DNA of 64,000 bases from Nocardia salmonicida NBRC 13393 (lineage in GTDB: Bacteria > Actinomycetota > Actinomycetes > Mycobacteriales > Mycobacteriaceae): NCBI RefSeq assembly GCF_001613085.1, contig NZ_BDBR01000018.1:117039-181038 (forward strand), written 5' to 3'. Made by a program: the position numbers and the translations under genes. The notes beneath the pieces are model-generated. The model was not told the origin of the DNA and did no database searches. It saw only the letters and a program-made list of their open reading frames with translations. The number at the start of each line of letters is the position of its first letter. Positions within the stretch are counted from its first letter, which is position 1. Below, piece after piece: positions 1 to 9,128 of this stretch.

Positions 1-573
1 GCCGGCCTGGCCGGATGCCATCTCGAGGACCAGGTCAACCCGAAACGATGCGGACACCTCGATGGCAAAGCCGTCGTCGACACCGCTGAGATGGTGCGCC
101 GCATCCGCGCCGCCGTGGCGGTGCGCCGCGATCCGGACTTCGTGATCTGCGCCCGCACCGACGCGCGTGCGATCGAGGGTCTCGACGCGGCGATCGAGCG
201 GGCCAGGGCCTATGCCGACGCGGGCGCGGATCTGATCTTCACCGAGGCGCTGGCCGAGGAAGCCGAGTTCGCGAAGTTCCGGGCCGCCGTGGATATCCCG
301 CTGCTCGCGAACATGACCGAATTCGGCAAGTCCCCGCTGCTGAGCGCGCGGACACTGACCGATCTCGGCTACAACGCGGTGATCTACCCGGTCACTACGT
401 TGCGACTGGCGATGGGCGCGATCGAGGACGGCCTGCGCGGGATAGCGACGGCTGGAACGCAATCGGCGTTTCTTGATCGCATGCAGCACCGGTCGCGGCT
501 CTATGAACTGCTCGGCTACCGGCACTACAACGAATTCGACTCCGGCATCTTCGATTTCACGGCGGGTGAGTGA
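1..573 (+). CDS. prpB: 2-methylisocitrate lyase PrpB, 5' truncated by window edge
   Basis: The frame is open from base 1 to a TGA at 571-573, so the N-terminal part lies outside the window. Visible residues include HLEDQVNPKRCGHLDGK, which holds the active-site KRCGH loop of the isocitrate lyase/PEP mutase superfamily, followed by the ARTDA barrel strand. The enzyme splits 2-methylisocitrate into pyruvate and succinate, the last step of the methylcitrate cycle that disposes of propionyl-CoA. The stop overlaps the possible GTG start of prpC, so the two are translationally linked. The close neighbour of prpC favours PrpB over a general isocitrate lyase. Confidence 0.93.
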   Translation, partial: AGLAGCHLEDQVNPKRCGHLDGKAVVDTAEMVRRIRAAVAVRRDPDFVICARTDARAIEGLDAAIERARAYADAGADLIFTEALAEEAEFAKFRAAVDIPLLANMTEFGKSPLLSARTLTDLGYNAVIYPVTTLRLAMGAIEDGLRGIATAGTQSAFLDRMQHRSRLYELLGYRHYNEFDSGIFDFTAGE

Positions 574-575
574 GC

Positions 576-1718
576 ATGACCAGTGGACAAGCAACGCCCT
601 CCGTCATCGCCAAGGGTCTGGCCGGGGTGGTGGTCGACACGACGAGCATCTCGAAGGTGGTCGCCGAGACCAACTCGCTGACCTACCGCGGCTATCCGGT
701 GCAGGACCTGGCCGCGCGGTGCGGTTTCGAGGAGGTCGCCTCCCTGCTGTGGCACGGCGAACTCCCTGACGAGGGCCAGCTGCAACTGCTCTGCCAGCGA
801 GAACGCGCCCAGCGCCGGATCGACCGGTCGGTGCTCGCGCTGCTGGAGAAGATGCCCGACACCTGCCACCCGATGGACGCGGTCCGCACGGTCGTGAGCT
901 ACCTGGGCACCGAGGACGCCGCGTCGGAAAGCGAGAGCGAGCGCGAAAGACTGGACGCCGCACTGCGATTGACCGCTCTGCTGCCGACGGTGATCGCGAC
1001 GACGATGCGCAGGCGGCGCGGGCTCGACCCGATCGCACCGCACTCCCAGCTCGGCTTCGCCGAGAACTTCCTGTACATGTGCTTCGGTGCGGTTCCGGAA
1101 CCGCGGATCGTGCGCGCGTTCGAGATCTCGCTGATCCTCTACGCCGAGCACGGGTTCAACGCCTCGACCTTCGCCGCGCGCGTGGTGACCTCCACCGGCT
1201 CGGATATGTACAGCGCGATCACCGCGGCGATCGGCGCCCTGAAGGGCCGCCTGCACGGCGGCGCCAACGAGGCGGTGATGCACACGATGCTGGAGATCGC
1301 TGATCCCGCTCTCGCGAAGCTCTGGGTCGCCGAAACACTCACCGCCAAGCGCAAAGTGATGGGCTTCGGGCATCGCGTGTATCGCAACGGCGACTCCAGG
1401 GTGCCGACCATGAAGGCCGCCCTCGACGACGTCGCGGCGGTGACCGGTGGCCAGCGGTGGGTTCGGATGTACGACGAACTCGCCGCCGCGATGGACGACA
1501 AGACCGGCATCGCGCCGAACCTCGACTTTCCCGCAGGACCGGCCTACTACCTGATGGGCTTCGATATCGAGATGTTCACGCCGATCTTCGTGATGAGCCG
1601 GATCACCGGCTGGACCGCGCATATCGCCGAGCAGTCGGCCGCCAACGCGCTGATCCGGCCGCTGTCGGAGTATCGCGGCATGGCGCAGCGCCCGGTTCCG
1701 GTCGCCCGTGCGAGCTGA
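576..1718 (+). CDS. prpC: 2-methylcitrate synthase / citrate synthase PrpC
   Basis: A citrate-synthase-fold protein of about 380 residues that condenses propionyl-CoA with oxaloacetate. Visible signatures are HGGANEAVM (substrate-binding His region) and GFGHRVYR (catalytic His region), and the length suits the small bacterial type. Directly following prpB, it is the second methylcitrate-cycle gene; prpD is not in the window. I chose ATG at 576, preceded by GGCGGGTGAG; a GTG at 570 that overlaps the prpB stop would add two residues. Some family members also accept acetyl-CoA, so secondary citrate synthase activity is possible. Confidence 0.93.
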   Translation: MTSGQATPSVIAKGLAGVVVDTTSISKVVAETNSLTYRGYPVQDLAARCGFEEVASLLWHGELPDEGQLQLLCQRERAQRRIDRSVLALLEKMPDTCHPMDAVRTVVSYLGTEDAASESESERERLDAALRLTALLPTVIATTMRRRRGLDPIAPHSQLGFAENFLYMCFGAVPEPRIVRAFEISLILYAEHGFNASTFAARVVTSTGSDMYSAITAAIGALKGRLHGGANEAVMHTMLEIADPALAKLWVAETLTAKRKVMGFGHRVYRNGDSRVPTMKAALDDVAAVTGGQRWVRMYDELAAAMDDKTGIAPNLDFPAGPAYYLMGFDIEMFTPIFVMSRITGWTAHIAEQSAANALIRPLSEYRGMAQRPVPVARAS

Positions 1719-1725
1719 CTCACCG

Positions 1726-1768
1726 ACCACCCTGCCCCGGACGGAGGTCCTTCGTCCGGGGCAGTGGT
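1726..1768. terminator. Bidirectional terminator between prpC and metE
   Basis: A 12-bp perfect inverted repeat (1732-1743 with 1753-1764, arm CTGCCCCGGACG) with a 9-nt loop, extended outward by ACCAC/TGGT. It lies between two convergent genes, and the symmetric stem could stop transcription from both sides. There is no strong U-tract, as is usual in high-GC actinobacteria. Confidence 0.75.
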
Positions 1769-1788
1769 CTATGGACTGATCCGGTCGG

Positions 1789-4053
1789 TCAGCGCAGTGC
1801 CGCGGCGGCCGTCACGAGATTCCGCAGCGACGCTTCGACCTCCACCGGTCCGCGAGTCTTCAGTCCGCAGTCCGGGTTCACCCAGAGGCGCTCGGCCGGA
1901 ACCGCTTTCAACGCCGCCGACAGCGAGGCCGTGATCTCCTCGACCGACGGCACCCGCGGCGAGTGGATGTCGTAGACGCCCGGCCCGACGCCGAGCGCGA
2001 AACCGGCCGCGTTCAGATCGTCGAGGACCTCCATGTGCGAGCGCGCCGCCTCGATCGAGGTGACATCGGCGTCGAGGCCCGCGATCGCCGAGATGACCTG
2101 GCCGAACTCCGAGTAGCACAGGTGGGTGTGCACCTGGGTGGTGTCGGCGACCCCGGCGGTGGCCAGACGGAACGAATCCACCGACCACTGCAGGTACGCG
2201 GGCTGTTCGGCGGCACGCAGCGGCAGCAGCTCGCGCAGGGCCGGCTCGTCGACCTGGATGATCCGCGTGCCCTGGGCTTCCAGGTCGACGGTCTCGTCCC
2301 GGATGGCGAGCGCGACCTGGCGGGCCGACTCACCCAGCGGCTGGTCGTCGCGGACGAACGACCACGCCAGGATGGTCACCGGGCCGGTGAGCATGCCCTT
2401 GACCGGCTTGGTGGTCAACGACTGGGCATACCCGATCCAGGACAGCGTCATCGCCTCGGGCCGGGTCACATCGCCGAACAGGATCGGCGGGCGCACGCAG
2501 CGAGTGCCGTAGGACTGCACCCAGCCCGCGTCGGTGACGGCGAAACCGTCGAGCAGTTCGGCGAAGTACTGCACCATGTCGTTGCGTTCGGGTTCGCCGT
2601 GCACCAGCACGTCGAGACCGAGCTTTTCCTGCAGGGTGATCACGTCGGCGATCTCGGCCCGCATCCGCTGGGCGTACTCGGCCTGGTCGATCTCGCCCTT
2701 GCGCAGCGCGGCGCGGGCCAGCCGGATGGCGGAGGTCTGCGGGTAGGAGCCGATGGTGGTGGTCGGCAGCACCGGCAGGTCGAGGTGATCACGCTGCAGG
2801 GCGCGACGCTGGTCGGCGGGGGAGCGGGTCAGGTCGTTCTCGTCGAGCGCGGCCAACCGAGCTCTGACCTGCTCGTTGTGCAGCCGCGGGTCGGTCCGGC
2901 GTGAGTCGGCGGCGGCGCGGGCCGCGGCCAGTTCGTCGGCGACGGTCTCGACCCCCGCGGTGAGCGCGGTGGCCAGGACGCGCACCTCGTCGACCTTCTC
3001 GGCGCCGAAGGCCAGCCACGAGCGCAGCCGCTCGTCCAGTCCGGTCTCGGGGGTCAGCGAATACGGCACGTGCAGCAACGAGCACGAACTCGACACCGCC
3101 ACCGAGTCGGCGCTGCCGAGCAGCGTGCCCAGGGTGCCGAGGACGGCGTCGAGGTCGGCGCGCCAGACATTGCGGCCGTCGACCACGCCTGCCACGAGCA
3201 GTTTGCGAGCCAGGGCGGGCAGCGCGGCGACCGTTGAGAGGTCGGCTCCCGCGGTGAAATCGAGAGCGACACCCTCGATCTCGGTCTCGGCCAACACCGC
3301 CAGAGCGGCATCGGGGTGCCCGAAGTAGGTGGCGACCAGGATCGCGGGCCGGTTCTGCGCGGCCGACAGTGCACTGTAGGTCCGGCCGACCAGGGCGATC
3401 TCCGCCTCGGTCAGGTCGGTGACCAGCACCGGCTCATCGATCTGTACCCACTGCGCGCCCGCGTCCGCCAGCTGGGCCAGCAGGTCGAGGTACAGCGGCA
3501 CCAGCTCGGGCAGACGCTCCAGCGCGGCACCGCCGGCGGCCTTGGCCAGCTTCAGGAAGGTGATCGGACCGATCACCACCGGACGCGCGGGGACGCCGAG
3601 CTCGATCGCCTCGTCGAGTTCGGTCAGCAGCTTGCCCGGATGCAGGGAAAACGTAGTGGAAACGTCGATCTCGGGCACCAGGTAGTGGTAGTTGGTGTCG
3701 AACCACTTGGTCATCTCGAGCGGAGCGACCGTGTCGGTGCCGCGCGCGGCCGCGAAATAGCGGTCGAGCGGATCGGCGATTCCGGCGACGCGCGGCGGTA
3801 GCGCGCCGAGCAATTCGGCGGTGTCGAGCATCTGGTCGTAGTAGGAGAAGGTGCCCACCGGCACCGAATCGAGTCCCGCCGCGGCCAGTTCGGTGAGCTG
3901 GGCTCGACGGAGCTGCCGACCGACCGCGTGCAGGTGCGCGGCATCGGCGCGGCCGGCCCAGTAGGACTCGGTGGCGCGCTTGAGTTCCCGGTTCGGGCCC
4001 ACGCGCGGTAGGCCGAGAACCGTTGCGGTGAAAGGAGTGTGCGAAACAGTCAC
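1789..4053 (-). CDS. metE: Cobalamin-independent methionine synthase MetE
   Basis: The 754-residue protein (GTG start at 4053) has the usual MetE length and transfers the methyl of 5-methyltetrahydropteroyl-triglutamate to homocysteine. The zinc/homocysteine site is visible: His644 and Cys646 in HTHLCYSEF, the Glu in SIEAARS, and Cys729 in VNPDCGLKTR. The same frame is open upstream to 4281 inside the riboswitch, but MTVSHTPFTATVLG is the natural N-terminus and a CTGGAG Shine-Dalgarno lies just before GTG 4053. It stands alone, convergent with prpC. A cobalamin riboswitch in its leader implies that it is silenced when B12 is available for MetH. Confidence 0.96.
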   Translation of the reverse strand: MTVSHTPFTATVLGLPRVGPNRELKRATESYWAGRADAAHLHAVGRQLRRAQLTELAAAGLDSVPVGTFSYYDQMLDTAELLGALPPRVAGIADPLDRYFAAARGTDTVAPLEMTKWFDTNYHYLVPEIDVSTTFSLHPGKLLTELDEAIELGVPARPVVIGPITFLKLAKAAGGAALERLPELVPLYLDLLAQLADAGAQWVQIDEPVLVTDLTEAEIALVGRTYSALSAAQNRPAILVATYFGHPDAALAVLAETEIEGVALDFTAGADLSTVAALPALARKLLVAGVVDGRNVWRADLDAVLGTLGTLLGSADSVAVSSSCSLLHVPYSLTPETGLDERLRSWLAFGAEKVDEVRVLATALTAGVETVADELAAARAAADSRRTDPRLHNEQVRARLAALDENDLTRSPADQRRALQRDHLDLPVLPTTTIGSYPQTSAIRLARAALRKGEIDQAEYAQRMRAEIADVITLQEKLGLDVLVHGEPERNDMVQYFAELLDGFAVTDAGWVQSYGTRCVRPPILFGDVTRPEAMTLSWIGYAQSLTTKPVKGMLTGPVTILAWSFVRDDQPLGESARQVALAIRDETVDLEAQGTRIIQVDEPALRELLPLRAAEQPAYLQWSVDSFRLATAGVADTTQVHTHLCYSEFGQVISAIAGLDADVTSIEAARSHMEVLDDLNAAGFALGVGPGVYDIHSPRVPSVEEITASLSAALKAVPAERLWVNPDCGLKTRGPVEVEASLRNLVTAAAALR

Positions 4054-4210
4054 GGAGATTCTCCAGTGTGGTGCGGGGAGAGCCGTCGCCTTTCGCGGGC
4101 ACACGCCACAGGACCGGACACGTCGCGAAAGGTACGACAGGTCGGCATCGGTGGTCCGCGCGCCCGATCCACGAGGCGGTGGCCGCCGGATACGGCGTAT
4201 CCGGCACAGT

Positions 4211-4395
4211 CGGCAGGTCTTCGGACTCGCGGGCACCGGTCGTGTGATCGACCGACCTACTGGCCGTCGCTTCCCAGGCATGCTGCCCAGTGCTGATGAC
4301 GGCGGTCGTTCCTGCTCACCGCTGCGGGACAGTCCCGGATTCTCACCGGGTTCCCTCTCACCCGGTGCGGAACATGATCCGCACCCGGGTTTCGA
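4211..4395 (-). promoter_or_regulatory. Cobalamin (AdoCbl/B12) riboswitch in the metE leader
   Basis: On the minus strand the leader reads, in order, the 5' pairing element GGTGCGGATCATG, then GGTGAGAGGGAACCCGGTGAGAA, the P3-P6 core with GGGACTGTCCCGCAGCGGTGA and CTGGGAAGCGACGGCCA, and ends with the B12-box-type 3' element GCGAGTCCGAAGACCTGCCG at 4211-4230. These are the conserved pieces of the cobalamin riboswitch family. The aptamer lies about 160 nt upstream of the metE start. MetE is the classic target in mycobacteria and relatives, where B12 lowers expression of the B12-independent synthase. The boundaries are approximate. Confidence 0.93.
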
Positions 4396-4680
4396 CGCCT
4401 ACGCGGGAGGTCGGGGCTCCGACTCTTCCACCGCGCGGGCGAACCAGCTGCGCCCTCAGCATAGGCCCACATGGGGGCGCGGGACACCGCCCCGTGGTGA
4501 ACAGGGCCGTGACCTGCGGTTGCGCCGAGGTCGACCACGCGCACCGCGAGCGGCTCCGCGCGGTGAGATGTGACGGCCTGATGAACGCAACTTCGCAGGT
4601 GGGCGGGTGTGCGGTGTGAAGATTGCTGCGAAGCCACCTTGCGTGTCCGACCCCGCCTCACGGCCGGGTACCGTAAGCAA
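4396..4680. promoter_or_regulatory. Divergent promoter region between the metE riboswitch and pyc
   Basis: No gene is supported in these 285 bases. On the minus strand TATGCT (4463-4458) is a good -10 for the riboswitch transcript, which would begin near 4451. On the plus strand TACCGT at 4669-4674 lies six bases before the pyc ATG, so the transcript would start at or next to the ATG (leaderless). Neither has a convincing -35, which is common in this group. Confidence 0.45.
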
Positions 4681-7600
4681 ATGTTCTCGAAAGTCTTGGT
4701 CGCAAATCGTGGTGAGATCGCTATCCGTGCCTTCCGCGCGGCCTACGAACTCGGCATCGGAACGGTCGCGGTGTTCCCGTACGAGGATCGCAACTCGGTG
4801 CATCGCCTCAAGGCGGCCGAGTCCTACCAGATCGGCGAAGAGGGCCATCCGGTTCGCGCGTATCTGTCGATCGAGGCGATCATCGAGGCCGCCAAGAGCG
4901 CGGGCGCCGACGCGATCTACCCCGGCTACGGCTTCCTGTCGGAGAACCCCGACCTCGCCGCGGCCTGTGCCGCCGAGGGCATCACCTTCATCGGCCCCAC
5001 CGCCGCGATCCTCGAGATGGCGGGCAACAAGGCCACGGCCATCGAAGCGGCCAAGGCGGCCGGGCTGCCGACGCTGAAGTCCAGCGCGCCCTCGGCCGAT
5101 ATCGACGAATTGCTCACCGCCTCAGCCGAACTCGAATACCCGATCTTCGTCAAGGCCGTCGCCGGTGGTGGTGGTCGTGGCATGCGCCGGGTCGCCACGC
5201 CCGAGCTCTTGCGCGAGTCGATCGAAGCGGCGTCGCGGGAAGCGGAATCGGCGTTCGGTGATCCGACGGTGTTCCTCGAGCAGGCCGTGGTGAATCCGCG
5301 CCACATCGAGGTACAGATCCTGGCCGACCAGCACGGCAATGTGATGCACCTGTTCGAACGCGACTGTTCGCTGCAGCGTCGTCACCAGAAGGTGATCGAG
5401 CTCGCGCCCGCTCCGAACCTGTCTCCCGAACTGCGCGAACGGATCTGCGCCGACGCGGTGGCCTTCGCCCGCCAGATCGGCTACATCAACGCGGGCACCG
5501 TGGAGTTCCTGCTCGACGAGCGTGGCAACCACGTGTTCATCGAGATGAACCCGCGCATCCAGGTGGAGCACACCGTCACTGAGGAGATCACCGACGTCGA
5601 TTTGGTGCAGTCGCAGCTGCGTATCGCGGCGGGGGAATCCCTCGCAGACCTGGGTCTGAGTCAGGAAACGGTGCAGATCCGTGGTGCCGCGCTGCAGTGC
5701 CGCATCACCACCGAGGACCCGGCCAACGGGTTCCGCCCCGACACCGGTCGCATCACCGCCTACCGCACACCGGGCGGCGCGGGCATCCGTCTCGACGGTG
5801 GCGCGAACCTGGGCGCCGAGATCGGCGCCTACTTCGACTCGATGCTGGTCAAGCTCACCTGTCGTGGTCGTGACCTGCCCGCCGCCGCCGCTCGCGCTCG
5901 TCGCGCGCTGGCCGAATTCCGTATTCGCGGCGTGACGACCAACATCCCGTTCCTGCTGTCGGTGCTCGACGATCCCGATTTCCAGGCGGGCCGGGTGACC
6001 ACCTCGTTCATCGACGAGCGTCCCGAGCTGCTCACCTCGCGCGGATCAGCCGACCGCGGCACCAAGATCCTGACCTATCTGGCCGACGTCACCGTCAACA
6101 AGCCCAACGGCGACCGCCCGACCACGGTGTACCCCTACGACAAGCTGCCCGCCGTCGACCTGACGCTGCCGCCGCCGGACGGCTCGCGCCAGCGACTGAT
6201 CGCCCTCGGGCCGGAGGGTTTCGCCCGCGCCCTGCGCGAGCAGAAGGCGCTCGGCGTCACCGACACCACCTTCCGGGACGCGCATCAGTCCCTGCTGGCC
6301 ACCCGCGTGCGCACCAACGGTCTGCTCGGTGTGGCGGGACACGTCGCGCGACTGACCCCCGAGCTGCTCTCCATCGAGGCGTGGGGTGGCGCGACTTACG
6401 ATGTGGCACTGCGATTCCTGCACGAGGACCCGTGGGAGCGCCTGGCGGCCCTGCGTGAAGCCGTGCCCAACATCTGCCTGCAGATGCTGCTGCGCGGTCG
6501 CAACACCGTCGGCTACACGCCCTACCCCGAACAGGTCACGCGCGCCTTCGTTTCCGAAGCCGCCACGACCGGTATCGACATCTTCCGCATCTTCGACGCG
6601 CTCAACAACGTCGACCAGATGCGTCCGGCGATCGACGCGGTCCGCGAAACCGGTACCGCCGTCGCCGAAGTCGCGCTGAGCTACACCGGCGACCTGCTCG
6701 ACCCGAACGAGTCGCTCTACACCCTCGACTACTACCTGAAGCTGGCCGAGCAGATCGTCGACGCGGGCGCGCACGTCCTCGCGATCAAGGACATGGCCGG
6801 TCTGCTGCGCGCCCCCGCGGCCGCGAAACTCGTGACCGCGCTGCGCAGCAACTTCGATCTGCCGGTGCACGTGCACACCCACGACACCCCCGGCGGACAG
6901 CTGGCCACCTACCTGGCGGCGTGGCAGGCCGGAGCCGACGCGGTCGACGGCGCGTCCGCGGCGATGGCGGGCACCACGAGCCAGCCCGCGCTGTCGGCGA
7001 TCGTGGCCGCCACCGCGCACACCGAGCACGACACCGGCCTGAACCTGCAGAACGTGTGCGATCTCGAGCCGTACTGGGAGGCGCTGCGCAAGGTCTACGC
7101 GCCGTTCGAGTCGGGCCTGCCCGCGCCGACCGGGCGCGTGTATACCCACGAGATCCCGGGTGGTCAGCTGTCGAACCTGCGTCAGCAGGCCATCGCGCTC
7201 GGCCTCGGCGACCGGTTCGAAGAGGTCGAGGCCAAGTACGCGGCCGCCGACCGGCTGCTGGGTCGTCTGATCAAGGTGACCCCGTCGTCGAAGGTGGTCG
7301 GTGACCTCGCGCTGGCGCTGGTCGGCACCGGCGTCGGTATCGAGGACTTCGCCGCCGACCCGGGCCGTTACGACATCCCCGACTCGGTGATCGGCTTCCT
7401 GCGCGGCGAGCTCGGCACCCCGGCGGGCGGCTGGCCCGAGCCGTTCCGCAGCAAGGCGTTGGCCGGGCGCAACGAACCCAAGCCCGAGACCCCGCTGAGC
7501 CCGGCCGACCAGAAGGCGCTCGACGGCTCCTCCGACGAGCGCCGCGCCACGCTGAACCGGCTGCTGTTCCCCGGCCCGACCGCCGAGTTCAACACCCACC

Positions 7601-8079
7601 GCGAGAAGTACGGCGACACCACCGGACTGTCGGAGAACCAGTTCTTCTACGGCCTGCGCCGCGGCGAAGAGCACCGCGTGCAGCTGGAGAAGGGCGTCAC
7701 CCTGCTCATCGGCCTCGAGGCGATCTCCGAGCCCGACGAGAAGGGCATGCGCACGGTCATGTGCATCATGAACGGGCAGCTGCGCCCGGTCGCGGTGCGG
7801 GACAGGTCCGTCGCCTCCGAGGTGCCCGCCTCCGAGAAGGCCGACAAGAACAACGCAGGCCACATCGCGGCGCCGTTCGCCGGTGTGGTGACCCTGGCGG
7901 TGTCCGAAGGTGACGAGATCCACGCCGGTGACACCGTCGGCACCATCGAGGCGATGAAGATGGAAGCCGCCATCACCGCGCCGCGCGGCGGCGTTGTCGG
8001 CCGGATCGCGACCGCCAAGGTGCAGCAGGTCGAGGGCGGCGACCTGCTGGTGGAACTGGTCGCACGCGAGTCGGAATGA
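4681..8079 (+). CDS. pyc: Pyruvate carboxylase
   Basis: A 1132-residue single-chain pyruvate carboxylase that makes oxaloacetate from pyruvate, bicarbonate and ATP (anaplerosis). In order it has: a biotin carboxylase domain (FSKVLVANRGEIAIR at the N-terminus, ATP-grasp loop KAVAGGGGRGMRR near 160, VQVEHTVTEEITDVD near 295); a carboxyltransferase barrel starting at DTTFRDAHQSLLATR near 540; and a C-terminal biotinyl domain with EAMKMEA, Lys1093 being biotinylated. Length and order match the family. No Shine-Dalgarno precedes ATG 4681, but a -10-like TACCGT does, so a leaderless mRNA is likely. The upstream in-frame extension to 4609 lacks family similarity. Confidence 0.97.
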   Translation: MFSKVLVANRGEIAIRAFRAAYELGIGTVAVFPYEDRNSVHRLKAAESYQIGEEGHPVRAYLSIEAIIEAAKSAGADAIYPGYGFLSENPDLAAACAAEGITFIGPTAAILEMAGNKATAIEAAKAAGLPTLKSSAPSADIDELLTASAELEYPIFVKAVAGGGGRGMRRVATPELLRESIEAASREAESAFGDPTVFLEQAVVNPRHIEVQILADQHGNVMHLFERDCSLQRRHQKVIELAPAPNLSPELRERICADAVAFARQIGYINAGTVEFLLDERGNHVFIEMNPRIQVEHTVTEEITDVDLVQSQLRIAAGESLADLGLSQETVQIRGAALQCRITTEDPANGFRPDTGRITAYRTPGGAGIRLDGGANLGAEIGAYFDSMLVKLTCRGRDLPAAAARARRALAEFRIRGVTTNIPFLLSVLDDPDFQAGRVTTSFIDERPELLTSRGSADRGTKILTYLADVTVNKPNGDRPTTVYPYDKLPAVDLTLPPPDGSRQRLIALGPEGFARALREQKALGVTDTTFRDAHQSLLATRVRTNGLLGVAGHVARLTPELLSIEAWGGATYDVALRFLHEDPWERLAALREAVPNICLQMLLRGRNTVGYTPYPEQVTRAFVSEAATTGIDIFRIFDALNNVDQMRPAIDAVRETGTAVAEVALSYTGDLLDPNESLYTLDYYLKLAEQIVDAGAHVLAIKDMAGLLRAPAAAKLVTALRSNFDLPVHVHTHDTPGGQLATYLAAWQAGADAVDGASAAMAGTTSQPALSAIVAATAHTEHDTGLNLQNVCDLEPYWEALRKVYAPFESGLPAPTGRVYTHEIPGGQLSNLRQQAIALGLGDRFEEVEAKYAAADRLLGRLIKVTPSSKVVGDLALALVGTGVGIEDFAADPGRYDIPDSVIGFLRGELGTPAGGWPEPFRSKALAGRNEPKPETPLSPADQKALDGSSDERRATLNRLLFPGPTAEFNTHREKYGDTTGLSENQFFYGLRRGEEHRVQLEKGVTLLIGLEAISEPDEKGMRTVMCIMNGQLRPVAVRDRSVASEVPASEKADKNNAGHIAAPFAGVVTLAVSEGDEIHAGDTVGTIEAMKMEAAITAPRGGVVGRIATAKVQQVEGGDLLVELVARESE

Positions 8080-8639
8080 CACGCATCGTCGCGGGTGTGG
8101 CGGGCGGGCGGCGCTTGAAGGTGCCGCCCGCGGGCACCCGGCCCACCTCGGATCGGGTGCGCGAAGCCCTCTTCAGTGCGATCGACGCCCGCCTCGATCT
8201 GGACGGCACGCTGGTCCTGGACCTGTACGCGGGCTCGGGCGCGCTGGGTCTGGAAGCGCTCTCGCGCGGGGCCGAACAGGCGTTGCTGGTCGAGTCCGAC
8301 CGCAAAGCGGCCGAGGTGGTGCGCGCCAATATCGCCGAGCTCGGTCTGCCCGGTGCGGAACTGCGGCTCGGCAGCGTCTCCTCGGTGTTGAAGCAGACCG
8401 CGCCGAGGGCCTACGACGTGGTGTTCTCGGATCCGCCGTACGACGTGAGCACCGAGGACGTGATCGCCGACCTCGCCGCCCTTGCGGACAACGGCTGGCT
8501 CGCGACCGACGCGCTGGTGGCGGTGGAGCGGTCCAGCCGTTCCCCCGAAATCACTTGGCCCACAGGCTATGTGGCGTTGAAGGTGCGCAAGTACGGGGAG
8601 ACCAGGGTCGAGCTCGCCGAGTTCGGTGCTAGCGTCTGA
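8076..8639 (+). CDS. rsmD: 16S rRNA (guanine(966)-N(2))-methyltransferase RsmD
   Basis: A 187-residue SAM-dependent methyltransferase. The N-terminus MTRIVAGVAGGRRLKVPP and TRPTSDRVREALFS are typical RsmD, LDLYAGSGALGLEALSRGA is the SAM-binding motif I, and SDPPYDV is the catalytic (N/D)PPY. It methylates G966 (E. coli numbering) during 30S assembly. Its ATG overlaps the pyc stop (ATGA), and coaD follows three bases after its own stop. The rsmD-coaD pair is conserved widely, and pyc-rsmD-coaD matches Rv2967c-Rv2965c. Confidence 0.95.
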   Translation: MTRIVAGVAGGRRLKVPPAGTRPTSDRVREALFSAIDARLDLDGTLVLDLYAGSGALGLEALSRGAEQALLVESDRKAAEVVRANIAELGLPGAELRLGSVSSVLKQTAPRAYDVVFSDPPYDVSTEDVIADLAALADNGWLATDALVAVERSSRSPEITWPTGYVALKVRKYGETRVELAEFGASV

Positions 8640-8642
8640 GGT

Positions 8643-9128
8643 ATGGCTGCAGCACTGTGCCCCGGCTCCTTCGACCCGGTCACCAATGGTCACCTCGACG
8701 TGTTCGCCCGCGCGGCCGCACAGTTCGACGAAGTGATCGTCACGGTGAACGTGAATCCCAAGAAACAGGGCATGTTCACCGTCGAAGAGCGCATGGAACT
8801 CCTGCGTGAATCGGTCGCCCACCTGCCGAACGTGCGCGTCGCGTCCTGGCAGGGGCTGACGGTCGATTTCGCCAAGCAGGAAGGCATCAGCGCGATCGTC
8901 AAGGGTCTGCGCGACGCGGGCGACTTCGGCTACGAACTCCAGATGGCCCAGATGAACCACAAGCTGGCGGGCGTCGACACCTTCTTCATCGCCACCAACC
9001 CGTCACTGAGCTTCCTGTCCAGCTCGCTGGTCAAGGAAGTGGCCGCCTATGGCGGCGACGTGAGCGATATGCTCCCGCCGGCCGTCCACAAGCGTCTACT
9101 CGACCGCCTCGCCGAACGTAAGGGCTAG
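8643..9128 (+). CDS. coaD: Phosphopantetheine adenylyltransferase CoaD
   Basis: A 161-residue nucleotidyltransferase that adenylates 4'-phosphopantetheine to dephospho-CoA, the penultimate step of CoA synthesis. The TNGHLD motif (T/HxGH class) sits at residues 15-20 after CPGSFDPV, and the C-terminal half has FLSSSLVKEVA. Length is standard. It follows rsmD closely and probably shares its transcript. Its TAG stop overlaps the stop of the convergent GtrA-like gene by four bases. Confidence 0.96.
   Translation: MAAALCPGSFDPVTNGHLDVFARAAAQFDEVIVTVNVNPKKQGMFTVEERMELLRESVAHLPNVRVASWQGLTVDFAKQEGISAIVKGLRDAGDFGYELQMAQMNHKLAGVDTFFIATNPSLSFLSSSLVKEVAAYGGDVSDMLPPAVHKRLLDRLAERKG

Noticed and set aside
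4054..4281. 76-residue N-terminal extension of MetE
   Set aside because: The segment translates the leader and riboswitch, has no MetE similarity, and a proper ribosome site lies before GTG 4053.
6046..8082. 678-codon minus-strand open frame opposite pyc
   Set aside because: Shadow of pyc third-position GC bias; composition is His/Gly/Arg/Asp-rich with no motif.
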